Source of the DNA: an uncultured Shewanella sp.
Lineage (GTDB): Bacteria > Pseudomonadota > Gammaproteobacteria > Enterobacterales > Shewanellaceae
NCBI RefSeq assembly: GCF_947501665.1
Contig: NZ_CANMWS010000028.1
Span: 1 to 64,000, forward strand
Direction of reading: 5' to 3'
DNA: 64,000 nt
Of this stretch, positions 7,726 through 16,280 are shown piece after piece; the first letter of the stretch is position 1; the number at the start of each line of letters is the position of its first letter. Position numbers and translations under genes: made by a program. Below the pieces are notes generated by a model. That model made no database searches and had not been told where the DNA came from. It saw nothing but the letters and a program-made list of their open reading frames with translations.

Positions 7726-7842
7726 AGCATAAAATGTAATAATCCAACATTAGCTACACATTTTTATCTGATGATAAGAGCGATATTTCATTGTGTAAGT
7801 ATGGTATCTTAGTCATCTTACACTTACAGACATCCTGCCATT

Positions 7843-8331
7843 ATGGATACAAACCTCATGAAAAAAATAGCTATTTTTGTTGATGTTCAAAATATTTATT
7901 ACACTTGTCGTGAGGCTTACGGCCGTCAATTTAATTACCGTAAATTATGGCAACATTTAAGCCATGAAGGCGATATTATCAATGCCACGGCTTATGCTAT
8001 TCATAAAGGCGATGATGGCCAATTAAAATTTCAAGATGCACTGAAACACATAGGTTTTGACGTTAAACTTAAACCTTTTATTCAACGCAGTGATGGATCG
8101 GCTAAAGGCGACTGGGATGTGGGGATCACCATTGATATTATGGAAGCGGCCAGCGAAGTTGATAGCATCATTTTATTATCAGGCGATGGTGATTTTGACG
8201 TACTATTACTGAAAATTTATCAAAAATATGGCGTTGAAACCCAAGTTTATGGTGTACCAAGGTTAACGGCTAAATCATTAATAGACTCTGCCGCTCAATT
8301 CCATGGTATTGATGAAAGCCTATTGTTATAG
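7843..8331 (+). CDS. NYN-domain (LabA/DUF88) protein
   Basis: 162 residues. A PIN-like NYN nuclease fold: FVDVQNIYY near the N-terminus gives the first acidic residue, KGDWDVGITIDIMEAA the central Asp pair and LLSGDGDFDVLLLKI the third acidic cluster. The family (LabA-like) is thought to bind or cut RNA, but few members are characterised. The ATG at 7843 is used; an ATG at 7858 (start MKKIAIFVD) with GGA ten bases upstream is equally plausible and fits family length. Its stop is only five bases from the convergent glgA stop. It is not obviously linked to glycogen metabolism. Confidence 0.85.
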   Translation: MDTNLMKKIAIFVDVQNIYYTCREAYGRQFNYRKLWQHLSHEGDIINATAYAIHKGDDGQLKFQDALKHIGFDVKLKPFIQRSDGSAKGDWDVGITIDIMEAASEVDSIILLSGDGDFDVLLLKIYQKYGVETQVYGVPRLTAKSLIDSAAQFHGIDESLLL

Positions 8332-8336
8332 CGGCA

Positions 8337-10136
8337 TCATTTTACTCGCCGCATAGCGGGCTTCACTGAGGTGTTCTCTTTTTGATTAAAGCCATATAAA
8401 TCGGTTTTATATTGCGCCGCAATATCAGACCACAAAAATCGTTGTTTTTTGGCATTTTGCTGCATGGTTTGCCATTTACGGCTTCCGACTGTGGCCATGG
8501 CTTTATCAAAAGAGCCCAGTAATTGTTGTGCTTGTTCCACCAAAGTGCTTCCCTTAAAGACAAATCCCATTTTACTGCTGACAGTGTCTTTTAGCCCCCC
8601 CACACCATGGACTAAACAAATTTGCCCTTCTCTCATGGCAAGCATTTGGCTTATTCCACAAGGTTCAAAAGAACTGGGCATTAAAAATAAATCCCCTAAT
8701 CGAAATAAACAATCTGCTAGGGCTTCATTATAACCATTGAGAAAAATAAACTGAGGGTATTTTGCAGCCAGACGCTGAAACTCTTTGGCGATTGCTTCAT
8801 CACCACTGCCAATGAGTACAAAAAGCCCTTGTGGACGTTTAATGGAAAACTGCTGTAACAAGGCTTCAAGCACAGTCACCGCATTGGGTGCTAAGGAACA
8901 GGGCTGACGTAAAATTAAGACTTTTTGATCGGTTAAGCGGCCCACTGAGGTCATGAGAAAATCAGGTTTCCAGCCCATTTGCAACCGTCGCCATAAATGA
9001 GACAACCTATGGTGTGCAATGTGATCTTGCATATTGACCAAACAAGCTTGCGCTCCCCAAGACAGTAATGCTTGCTCCATTAAAAAAATCAATCGAGCAA
9101 ATGCCTTCCATTGAGCACATTGAGATTGCCAAGTACTTGAGGAAGAAACTTGATGACTCTGCTTAGTATCCAACTGAAGTTTATCATTTTTTCCAACATC
9201 GCTTTGATGGGGAGAATAGGGGGCTAATAAACTCAGCTCTAGTGTTAATGCTGACTGTAATGGCTCACTTAAACGGTATTCAACTTCATCATAAACACAG
9301 GCATTTAAAATACCGACAAGCTTGCCTTGCTTTAATTTTAATCGAAGATCGGCTTCTAATCCCTCGCCACCAAAAAAACCAACATGATGATTTGACGGTC
9401 TGATCACTTCTTTGGCATAGGATTTTGACACTAAATGCACTTTATCCGATAAGGTAATGGCAGCCCGCATTGGGTTAACACAATCGAGACAATTCACATC
9501 AATAACTTGGCGCTTTTGTTCTATGCTCAGCCCTGCATACACCTCTGGATACCAAGTGGCTAACGCATCTTGATCGTCCTCAAGTGGCCTTACCCCCTGT
9601 AGGGCTAAATTATGGATTGAAAATACACAAGGTATGGCTTGCAGTAATAAAAAATGAGGATCAAAGGCCCTTAATAAGGCAAACATGCCCATATGCCAAT
9701 CATGTAAATGAATACAATCAGGCAATTCAATCATTCCTGCCTTTAAGGCTGTCGCGACACTCTGGCAAAAAAAAGCAAATTTACTCGCATCTACAGCAAA
9801 AGGTCGATAGGCCTGACCTTGGCTGTATATCGTATGCTCTTCATTGGTTAACTGCTCATGCTCAACAAAATACACGTGACACCCTTTCACGTTAGGGTGA
9901 GGCAGGCTAAATAACGTCACAGTAAATGGCATTGCTGCAAAGGAAACAGATATCAGCCCTAAAACTTGGGCATTGCTCGACTGAGCAAGAAAACCATAAC
10001 TTGGCATGATCACATCAGTATTAATACCTTGGGACGCTAATGCTGCGGGTAAATCACGAATAACATCTGCCATGCCTCCCACTTTTGCCCCCGCAATGGC
10101 ACCGTTTTCTGCCGCTAACATTAAGACTCTTTTCAC
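8337..10136 (-). CDS. glgA: Glycogen synthase (ADP-glucose type, GT5)
   Basis: 599 residues. Transfers glucose from ADP-glucose to the non-reducing end of alpha-1,4-glucan. KVGGMADV at residues 18-25 holds the ADP-glucose-binding Lys18. HLHDWHMGMFALL and FSIHNLALQG follow in the catalytic domain, and SSFEPCGISQM carries the catalytic-type Glu near the C-terminus. Typical bacterial GlgA is about 480 residues; the extra length lies mainly between about 300 and 400, a Ser/Gln/His-rich linker between the two Rossmann halves. The start is GTG with AAGGA six bases upstream. It is last in the malQ-glgBXPCA series, with a 57-base gap after glgC. Confidence 0.95.
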   Translation of the reverse strand: MKRVLMLAAENGAIAGAKVGGMADVIRDLPAALASQGINTDVIMPSYGFLAQSSNAQVLGLISVSFAAMPFTVTLFSLPHPNVKGCHVYFVEHEQLTNEEHTIYSQGQAYRPFAVDASKFAFFCQSVATALKAGMIELPDCIHLHDWHMGMFALLRAFDPHFLLLQAIPCVFSIHNLALQGVRPLEDDQDALATWYPEVYAGLSIEQKRQVIDVNCLDCVNPMRAAITLSDKVHLVSKSYAKEVIRPSNHHVGFFGGEGLEADLRLKLKQGKLVGILNACVYDEVEYRLSEPLQSALTLELSLLAPYSPHQSDVGKNDKLQLDTKQSHQVSSSSTWQSQCAQWKAFARLIFLMEQALLSWGAQACLVNMQDHIAHHRLSHLWRRLQMGWKPDFLMTSVGRLTDQKVLILRQPCSLAPNAVTVLEALLQQFSIKRPQGLFVLIGSGDEAIAKEFQRLAAKYPQFIFLNGYNEALADCLFRLGDLFLMPSSFEPCGISQMLAMREGQICLVHGVGGLKDTVSSKMGFVFKGSTLVEQAQQLLGSFDKAMATVGSRKWQTMQQNAKKQRFLWSDIAAQYKTDLYGFNQKENTSVKPAMRRVK

Positions 10137-10193
10137 TGTTATTCCTTATCTGTTTCTGTCAGATCTTTATCAATGAATGATCCCCATACGTCA

Positions 10194-11462
10194 TCAATCA
10201 AAGCCCGTGGACAATCCCAGCATTTCCCTTGTGACTAATACCACACCTTTAGGGGTCACTCTAAATCCGCGCGCTTTATCATGTTGCTCGTCATAACCAA
10301 TCACTGTCCCCTCAGGAATAACACTGCCGCGATCAATAATGGCATTTTTAATTTTACAATGCCGTAAAACCACCACATCAGGCAAAATAACGGCATCTTC
10401 CACTTCAGAATAAGAACATACTCGCACTTCATTAAATAACACGCTGCGCCGAACAACTGCCCCTGAAATAATACAGCCCTCAGAGACCACAGAGTCTAGA
10501 GCCATCCCTCGACGTCCATCGTCATCAAACACAAATTTCGCGGGCGGTAATTGTTCTTGATAGGTCCAAATGGGCCACTTAGAGTCATATAAATTCAATG
10601 CCGGTGTCGGCGACAATAATTCAAGGTTCGCTTGCCAAAAAGCATCTAACGTGCCGACATCTCGCCAATAAGCCCTTTCATCACCAAAATGACTTCGAAA
10701 TTTATGCGCATAGACCTTATGCTCCTCGATAACACTGGGGATAATGTCTTTACCAAAATCACGCCCAGATAGCTCGTTTTGGGCATCTTTTTTCAGTTGC
10801 TCAAATAAAAATGAAGTATTAAACACATAATTTCCCATAGAGGCTAAACACATCTCGGGCTCATCTGGCAACGCTTGAGGACAGGCGGGCTTTTCTTCAA
10901 AACCAAGGATTTTGTTTTGATTGTCAACTTCTACCACACCAAATGCATTTGCCGCCTCACTCACTGGCACTTCCAAGCAAGAAATAGTCATATCAGCCCC
11001 CGAACGCTCATGGGTGGCTAACAATCCAGCATAATCCATACGGTACACATGATCGCCCGATAAAATAATCACATATTTAGGTAACTCATATCGAATAATA
11101 TCAATATTTTGAAAAACAGCGTCGGCAGTGCCTTGGTACCAGTTATCTGAGTAACGCTGAGAAGCAGGTAAAATCTCAACCGATTCCCCTAACTCCTTTT
11201 TAAAATGGCCCCATCCTCGCATGACATGGCGAATTAGAGAATGAGATTTATATTGGGTCACCACCCCCACACGTCTGATCCCTGAATTAATACAATTAGA
11301 TAAAGTGAAATCTATAACGCGAAATTTACCACCAAAATATAACGAAGGTTTAGCTCGCCAATCCGTTAATTCATGTAAACGACTTCCCTTACCGCCCGCT
11401 AAAATTAACGCATAGGTTTCTCGTGTTAAATTACTAATATAACGCGGAGTTGGATTTGGCAT
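10194..11462 (-). CDS. glgC: Glucose-1-phosphate adenylyltransferase
   Basis: Predicted 422 residues, the normal GlgC length. Makes ADP-glucose from ATP and glucose-1-phosphate, the committed and allosterically controlled step of glycogen synthesis. LAGGKGSRLHELTDWRAKP is the nucleotide and activator region, GTADAVFQNID and LSGDHVYRMDY the active-site loops, and FEEKPACPQ the sugar-phosphate Lys region. A C-terminal left-handed beta-helix is suggested by the repeated I/V-X4 pattern after residue 320. The ATG at 11462 is chosen over a GTG six bases upstream. It lies between glgP and glgA. Confidence 0.96.
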   Translation of the reverse strand: MPNPTPRYISNLTRETYALILAGGKGSRLHELTDWRAKPSLYFGGKFRVIDFTLSNCINSGIRRVGVVTQYKSHSLIRHVMRGWGHFKKELGESVEILPASQRYSDNWYQGTADAVFQNIDIIRYELPKYVIILSGDHVYRMDYAGLLATHERSGADMTISCLEVPVSEAANAFGVVEVDNQNKILGFEEKPACPQALPDEPEMCLASMGNYVFNTSFLFEQLKKDAQNELSGRDFGKDIIPSVIEEHKVYAHKFRSHFGDERAYWRDVGTLDAFWQANLELLSPTPALNLYDSKWPIWTYQEQLPPAKFVFDDDGRRGMALDSVVSEGCIISGAVVRRSVLFNEVRVCSYSEVEDAVILPDVVVLRHCKIKNAIIDRGSVIPEGTVIGYDEQHDKARGFRVTPKGVVLVTREMLGLSTGFD

Positions 11463-11530
11463 CGACACTCTCTCATTGCGAAATAAAGATTAAAAGTTAA
11501 CGTTGCAATAATATAAAAATTCTATTCTTA

Positions 11531-14071
11531 TCAGATTTTCCAAATCTCATCACGGTAAGCTGCAATGGTGGTATCACTGGAAAATCCCCCACTATTGGCC
11601 GTATTATGAATACTGAGCTGAGTCCATTGATATTGATCTAAATAGGTCTTTGCGACCGCCTGTTGCGCGACTCTAAAGCTATCAAAATCCGCTACTGTCA
11701 TCCAAGGTTCACTACTAGATTCAATGGCATGAATAATCGGCTCAAAAATGCCAGGCTCTAATAAATTAAAGTGCCCACTTTTAAGCAAAGTGATGACATC
11801 AAATAATGCTGGTGAGTTGGCAATAATCTCTTTGGGTTGATAATGAGAGCGCAAATGCCTCACTTCTTCCGCATTCATACCAAACAAGAAAAAGGCCTCT
11901 TCACCCACCGCCTCTAATATTTCTATATTAGCGCCATCTAGTGTGCCTATGGTTAGCGCACCATTCATCATGAACTTCATATTGCCGGTACCTGAGGCTT
12001 CTTTTCCGGCTGTTGAAATTTGCTCTGAAAGATCCGTCGCAGGACAAATTTTCTCCATAGCTGATACGTTATAATTGGGTAAAAAAGCAAAGCGCAAATA
12101 GGGCCTCATCAAAGGTTCACTATTCACCATATCAGCCACATTATTCGCCAGTTTTACAATCAATTTTGCCATGGCATAACCCGGCGCAGCTTTACCTGCT
12201 ATCAAGACACAGCGAGGCACCATATTATCCACATTGCCTTTTAACACTTCTTGATATAAATGAATAACATGTAAAATATTAAGTAACTGACGTTTATATT
12301 CATGAATACGCTTCACTTGCACATCAAATAACATATCAGGTGAAAAATCGACACCGCATTCTTTTTGAATCAGCTCAGCTAAATCCACTTTGTTTTGCTG
12401 TTTAATGAAACGCCATTCTTCTAAAAATCCCTCATCATTGGCAAACTCATTAAGTCCTTCAAGTAAAGTCAAATCTTCTATCCAATGCTCTCCCACTGTT
12501 TTATTCAGCAACGCCGATAACCTTGGATTACTGTAAGCCAACCACCTTCTAGGGGTCACACCATTAGTTTTATTATTAAATTTATCAGGCCAAAGATCAT
12601 AAAAGTGCTTAAATAATCCTGATTTCAATAATTGTGTATGTAACCCTGCCACACCATTCACAGAAAAACTCGCCACAATGGCCAAGTAAGCCATGCGAAT
12701 GCTGGGCTCACCGCAATTATCAATAATTGACATTTGCGTTAACTTATCCGTTTGTCCCGGCCACTGGTGAGCCACAAGCTTGAGGTATCGCGCATTGATT
12801 TCGTAAACGATGTCTAAAATACGCGGTAAAATATGCTCAAACATACGCACAGGCCAACATTCTAAGGCTTCAGGCAATAAAGTATGATTGGTGTATGCCA
12901 TGCATCCAGATGTGATTGTCCAAGCTTTATCCCAGCCTAGCCCATAATGATCCATCAATAATCGCATTAATTCAGGCACTGCAATGGCAGGATGAGTATC
13001 ATTGAGTTGCATCACATTGAGACGAGCAAAATCAGAAAAGTCACGGCCTTTTGTGCGTACCCAAGTATTGAGAATGTCCTGTAAACTGGCTGAAGAAAGA
13101 AAATATTGCTGCCTGAGTCTTAATTCTTTTCCATTTTCACTGCTGTCATTGGGATACAACACCATAGTGATTTGTTCAGCTAAATTTTTATGAGCCACAG
13201 CTTCCGTATAATCACCTTGATTAAACTCTTTTAAATCAAAGCCTTCTGTAGCTTGCGCTTTCCAAAGTCTTAAGGTATTCACTCTATGATTATGATAGCC
13301 AGGCACAGGGACATCATAGGCAACAGCAATGACATCTTGAGTATCAATCCAAGTATGATGTAGGTGTCCTTCATGATCAACATGCACCTCTGAGCGACCA
13401 TAAAAAGGCACAAGAACATTATGGTTTGGCGCAATGACATCCCATGGGTGTCCACCCCTTAGCCAGCGATCAGCTTGTTCTACTTGGTAACCATTGACTA
13501 TTTTTTGTGTAAACATGCCATATTCATAACGGATCCCATATCCAGTAACGGGCAAATCCATACAAGCGCAACTGTCTAAAAAACAAGCCGCTAATCGACC
13601 TAATCCCCCATTGCCAAGACCCGCATCATGCTCAAGGGTTTCTAACTGAGCTAAATCCACTTGATATTGTTGCACGACTTGTTCGGCTTCTTTGGTTAAG
13701 TCTAAATTTAATAACATGTTCCCTAACGCTCGACCCATTAAAAACTCAAGGGAAAGGTAAGCCACTTGTTTACGCTGCGCCTGAGTATCTTGAAAACGGG
13801 TGCTGCGCCAGTCATGCATCATTTGTTCTTTGACACTCAGCGCTAAAGCATGGAACAAATCATAGGGGTTATTTTCATCTCGACTGAGGCCATTGACCAC
13901 CACACGTTGAAAGGTCACTGTCATCGGATCGCAGCTATTGCAATGCGGATAATCGACGCATTCATCTTCATGCTTTTTTTTACTTATGTTGACATTCTGT
14001 TGAGGCTGCTTTATGGGTGATTGCATATGATTTTCAGGCGCTTTATTCGATTCATTCTGAGGGACAGTCAT
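11531..14071 (-). CDS. glgP: Glycogen/maltodextrin phosphorylase (GT35)
   Basis: 846 residues. Releases glucose-1-phosphate from glycogen ends using pyridoxal phosphate. EASGTGNMKFMMNG contains the PLP-binding lysine; HDAGLGNGGLGRLAACFLDS and TNGVTPRRWL are diagnostic phosphorylase blocks. The first 50 residues are an unusual polar extension (QPQQNVNISKKKHEDE) ending in a Cys-rich piece, CVDYPHCNSCDP, with CX6CX2C spacing that could bind metal; the usual core starts after it. AGGA precedes the ATG by about seven bases. The glgX stop region is five bases upstream, so the two are probably translated together. Confidence 0.95.
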   Translation of the reverse strand: MTVPQNESNKAPENHMQSPIKQPQQNVNISKKKHEDECVDYPHCNSCDPMTVTFQRVVVNGLSRDENNPYDLFHALALSVKEQMMHDWRSTRFQDTQAQRKQVAYLSLEFLMGRALGNMLLNLDLTKEAEQVVQQYQVDLAQLETLEHDAGLGNGGLGRLAACFLDSCACMDLPVTGYGIRYEYGMFTQKIVNGYQVEQADRWLRGGHPWDVIAPNHNVLVPFYGRSEVHVDHEGHLHHTWIDTQDVIAVAYDVPVPGYHNHRVNTLRLWKAQATEGFDLKEFNQGDYTEAVAHKNLAEQITMVLYPNDSSENGKELRLRQQYFLSSASLQDILNTWVRTKGRDFSDFARLNVMQLNDTHPAIAVPELMRLLMDHYGLGWDKAWTITSGCMAYTNHTLLPEALECWPVRMFEHILPRILDIVYEINARYLKLVAHQWPGQTDKLTQMSIIDNCGEPSIRMAYLAIVASFSVNGVAGLHTQLLKSGLFKHFYDLWPDKFNNKTNGVTPRRWLAYSNPRLSALLNKTVGEHWIEDLTLLEGLNEFANDEGFLEEWRFIKQQNKVDLAELIQKECGVDFSPDMLFDVQVKRIHEYKRQLLNILHVIHLYQEVLKGNVDNMVPRCVLIAGKAAPGYAMAKLIVKLANNVADMVNSEPLMRPYLRFAFLPNYNVSAMEKICPATDLSEQISTAGKEASGTGNMKFMMNGALTIGTLDGANIEILEAVGEEAFFLFGMNAEEVRHLRSHYQPKEIIANSPALFDVITLLKSGHFNLLEPGIFEPIIHAIESSSEPWMTVADFDSFRVAQQAVAKTYLDQYQWTQLSIHNTANSGGFSSDTTIAAYRDEIWKI

Positions 14072-14076
14072 TCACT

Positions 14077-16203
14077 TTATCCTATTGAGTATGCATGAAA
14101 TAACATCAAACTATGTTCTTGAAGCGAGTAAACTTGCTCATTAAACTCCCCCTTAGCATCGATTACTTTATAATCACTATCGTGAGTATGTAATATGCAC
14201 CGCCAAGACTGAAAATGAGCCAGCTTAGGCAAGGTAAAAGGCAAACTTTGACAGTCATTATTGAGCAGTAACAGCAAGGCTTGCTGATGACTTTCATTTC
14301 CTTCAAGCTTACCGCTGATCACAACAGCTAATGTTCTGGTCTGTGTTTCCCCCCACAAAGGTTTCGTCATTTTCAGCCCTTGACGGCAATACCAATCTAA
14401 ACCTGGCGTCGTATCATTAATACTGTTATGCACATATTCAACATGACATAACAGAGGGAACCGTTTTCGAATTTGGATCAGTTTTTGCGTAAAAATAAAC
14501 ATCGCATCTGAGTATGGCGTATTTGTCCAATCTCGCCAGCTCAATGGATTATCTTGGCAATAAGAATTATTATTGCCTAATTGTGTTCGGCCAATCTCAT
14601 CGCCACAGAGCAATAAAGGCACACCTTGGGAGAGGAACAATGAGGTCAAATAATTGCGGCACAGCCTAGATCTTACTTGAAGAATCGCTTTATCTGATGT
14701 CTCTCCTTCTTCACCATAATTATGACTAAAGTTTTCTTGGCGACCATCACGGTTGTCTTCTTGGTTCGCTTCATTGTGCTTATGGTTATAACTCACTAAG
14801 TCCCATAACGTGAAGCCATCATGACAAGTAATAAAGTTAATACTACTGGCAGGGGGTTTATGACTATGCTCAAACAAGTCACTGGAGCCATGAAAACGTC
14901 TTGCAAACTCTGGCAACATACCGGCATCACCGCGCCAAAAACGTCTCATGGTATCCCGATATCTGTCATTCCATTCGCTCCATGCTAAGGGGAAATGACC
15001 CAATTGATACCCTCCAGGTCCAAGATCCCAAGGCTCAGCAATTAACGTTACTTGGCAAAGTACAGGATCTTGAGCTATTGCAGTAAAAAAGCCGGCATTC
15101 GCATCAAATCCATGCAGTTCTCTGCCTAATGTTGCAGCCAAATCAAAGCGAAAACCATCAACCCCCATGATTTCAACCCAATACCGTAGAGAGTCCATCA
15201 CCAATTGCAGCACTCGTGGATGCGCTAAGTTCAGTGTATTACCACAACCCGTATCGTTAATATAATAACGCGGATCGCTCGCAACCAATCGGTAATAGCT
15301 AACATTGTCAATCCCTTTAAAGCTATAAGAAGGCCCCATCCTATTCCCTTCAGCACTGTGATTATAAACCACATCTAAAATCACCTCGATCCCAGCTTCA
15401 TGAAGCTTTGTCACCATTTTCCGAAATTCAAACACATCACCATTCACTAAATACTGATGATGGGGACTCAAAAAACCAATACTGTTATATCCCCAATAAT
15501 TCGTCAGCCCTTTATCCTCTAGAAAGGCTTCATTAAAAAAAGATTGGACAGGCATAAGTTCAACACATGTCACCCCTAAATCCACTAAATACTGAATAAC
15601 TTGAGGATCACACAATCCCAAGAATGTGCCTTTTAATGATGCATCTAAATGAGGGTGTTGCTGCGTAAAACCCTTGACGTGTAATTCATACATAATGCTT
15701 TGTGATAAACGCCGAGCTTGATTAGAGGGCGCTTTTTCCTTATTCACACTCGGAATAGGAGATAAATGACGATGGTCAATGACTTTACACTTTGGCATAA
15801 AAGGCGCACTGTCACGTGTATCAAAAGAGAGGTCATCTTCTTCATTTCCACCATCGTGTTGATGACCATATAAACTTGCATCTTCAATACGCTGGCCCAC
15901 TAACTGTTTCGCATAAGGGTCGAGTAATAATTTATGCCGATTAAAGCGATGCCCAGACAAAGGCTGATAGGGGCCATCGACTCGATAGGCATACAAGGTT
16001 TTACTGTTTGCTCCTTTAACATAACCATGCCAAATATCTTGTGTTTTCATTGGCAAAGGCAGCTGAAATAGTTCTTGCTGACCTGTTTCGTCAAACAAAC
16101 ACAAAATCACTTCTGTCCCGTGGGCCGAAAAGAGTGCAAAATTCACCCCCTCATCATCAATAGTTGCCCCTAATGGGTAGGCCTGACCTTCAGTTATCTC
16201 CAT
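14077..16203 (-). CDS. glgX: Glycogen debranching enzyme (GH13)
   Basis: Predicted 708 residues. Hydrolyses alpha-1,6 branches left after phosphorylase action. An N-terminal CBM48-type domain starts GQAYPLGATIDDEGVNFALF. The GH13 barrel shows DVVYNHSAEG, DGFRFDLAATLGRE (nucleophile Asp), IAEPWDLGPGGYQLG (acid Glu) and FITCHDGFTLWDLVSYNHKH (third Asp). The ATG at 16203 is chosen because GAGGGA lies five bases upstream and the protein then begins MEITEGQAYPLG; a longer in-frame start at 16317 would overlap glgB and lacks a ribosome site. It sits between glgB and glgP. Confidence 0.95.
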   Translation of the reverse strand: MEITEGQAYPLGATIDDEGVNFALFSAHGTEVILCLFDETGQQELFQLPLPMKTQDIWHGYVKGANSKTLYAYRVDGPYQPLSGHRFNRHKLLLDPYAKQLVGQRIEDASLYGHQHDGGNEEDDLSFDTRDSAPFMPKCKVIDHRHLSPIPSVNKEKAPSNQARRLSQSIMYELHVKGFTQQHPHLDASLKGTFLGLCDPQVIQYLVDLGVTCVELMPVQSFFNEAFLEDKGLTNYWGYNSIGFLSPHHQYLVNGDVFEFRKMVTKLHEAGIEVILDVVYNHSAEGNRMGPSYSFKGIDNVSYYRLVASDPRYYINDTGCGNTLNLAHPRVLQLVMDSLRYWVEIMGVDGFRFDLAATLGRELHGFDANAGFFTAIAQDPVLCQVTLIAEPWDLGPGGYQLGHFPLAWSEWNDRYRDTMRRFWRGDAGMLPEFARRFHGSSDLFEHSHKPPASSINFITCHDGFTLWDLVSYNHKHNEANQEDNRDGRQENFSHNYGEEGETSDKAILQVRSRLCRNYLTSLFLSQGVPLLLCGDEIGRTQLGNNNSYCQDNPLSWRDWTNTPYSDAMFIFTQKLIQIRKRFPLLCHVEYVHNSINDTTPGLDWYCRQGLKMTKPLWGETQTRTLAVVISGKLEGNESHQQALLLLLNNDCQSLPFTLPKLAHFQSWRCILHTHDSDYKVIDAKGEFNEQVYSLQEHSLMLFHAYSIG

Positions 16204-16280
16204 TATTGTCCCTCTAAAAACCTTAATATGCTTTCGATTCAACAACAAAATATTTAACTTATACCCGTGATACTCACTTT

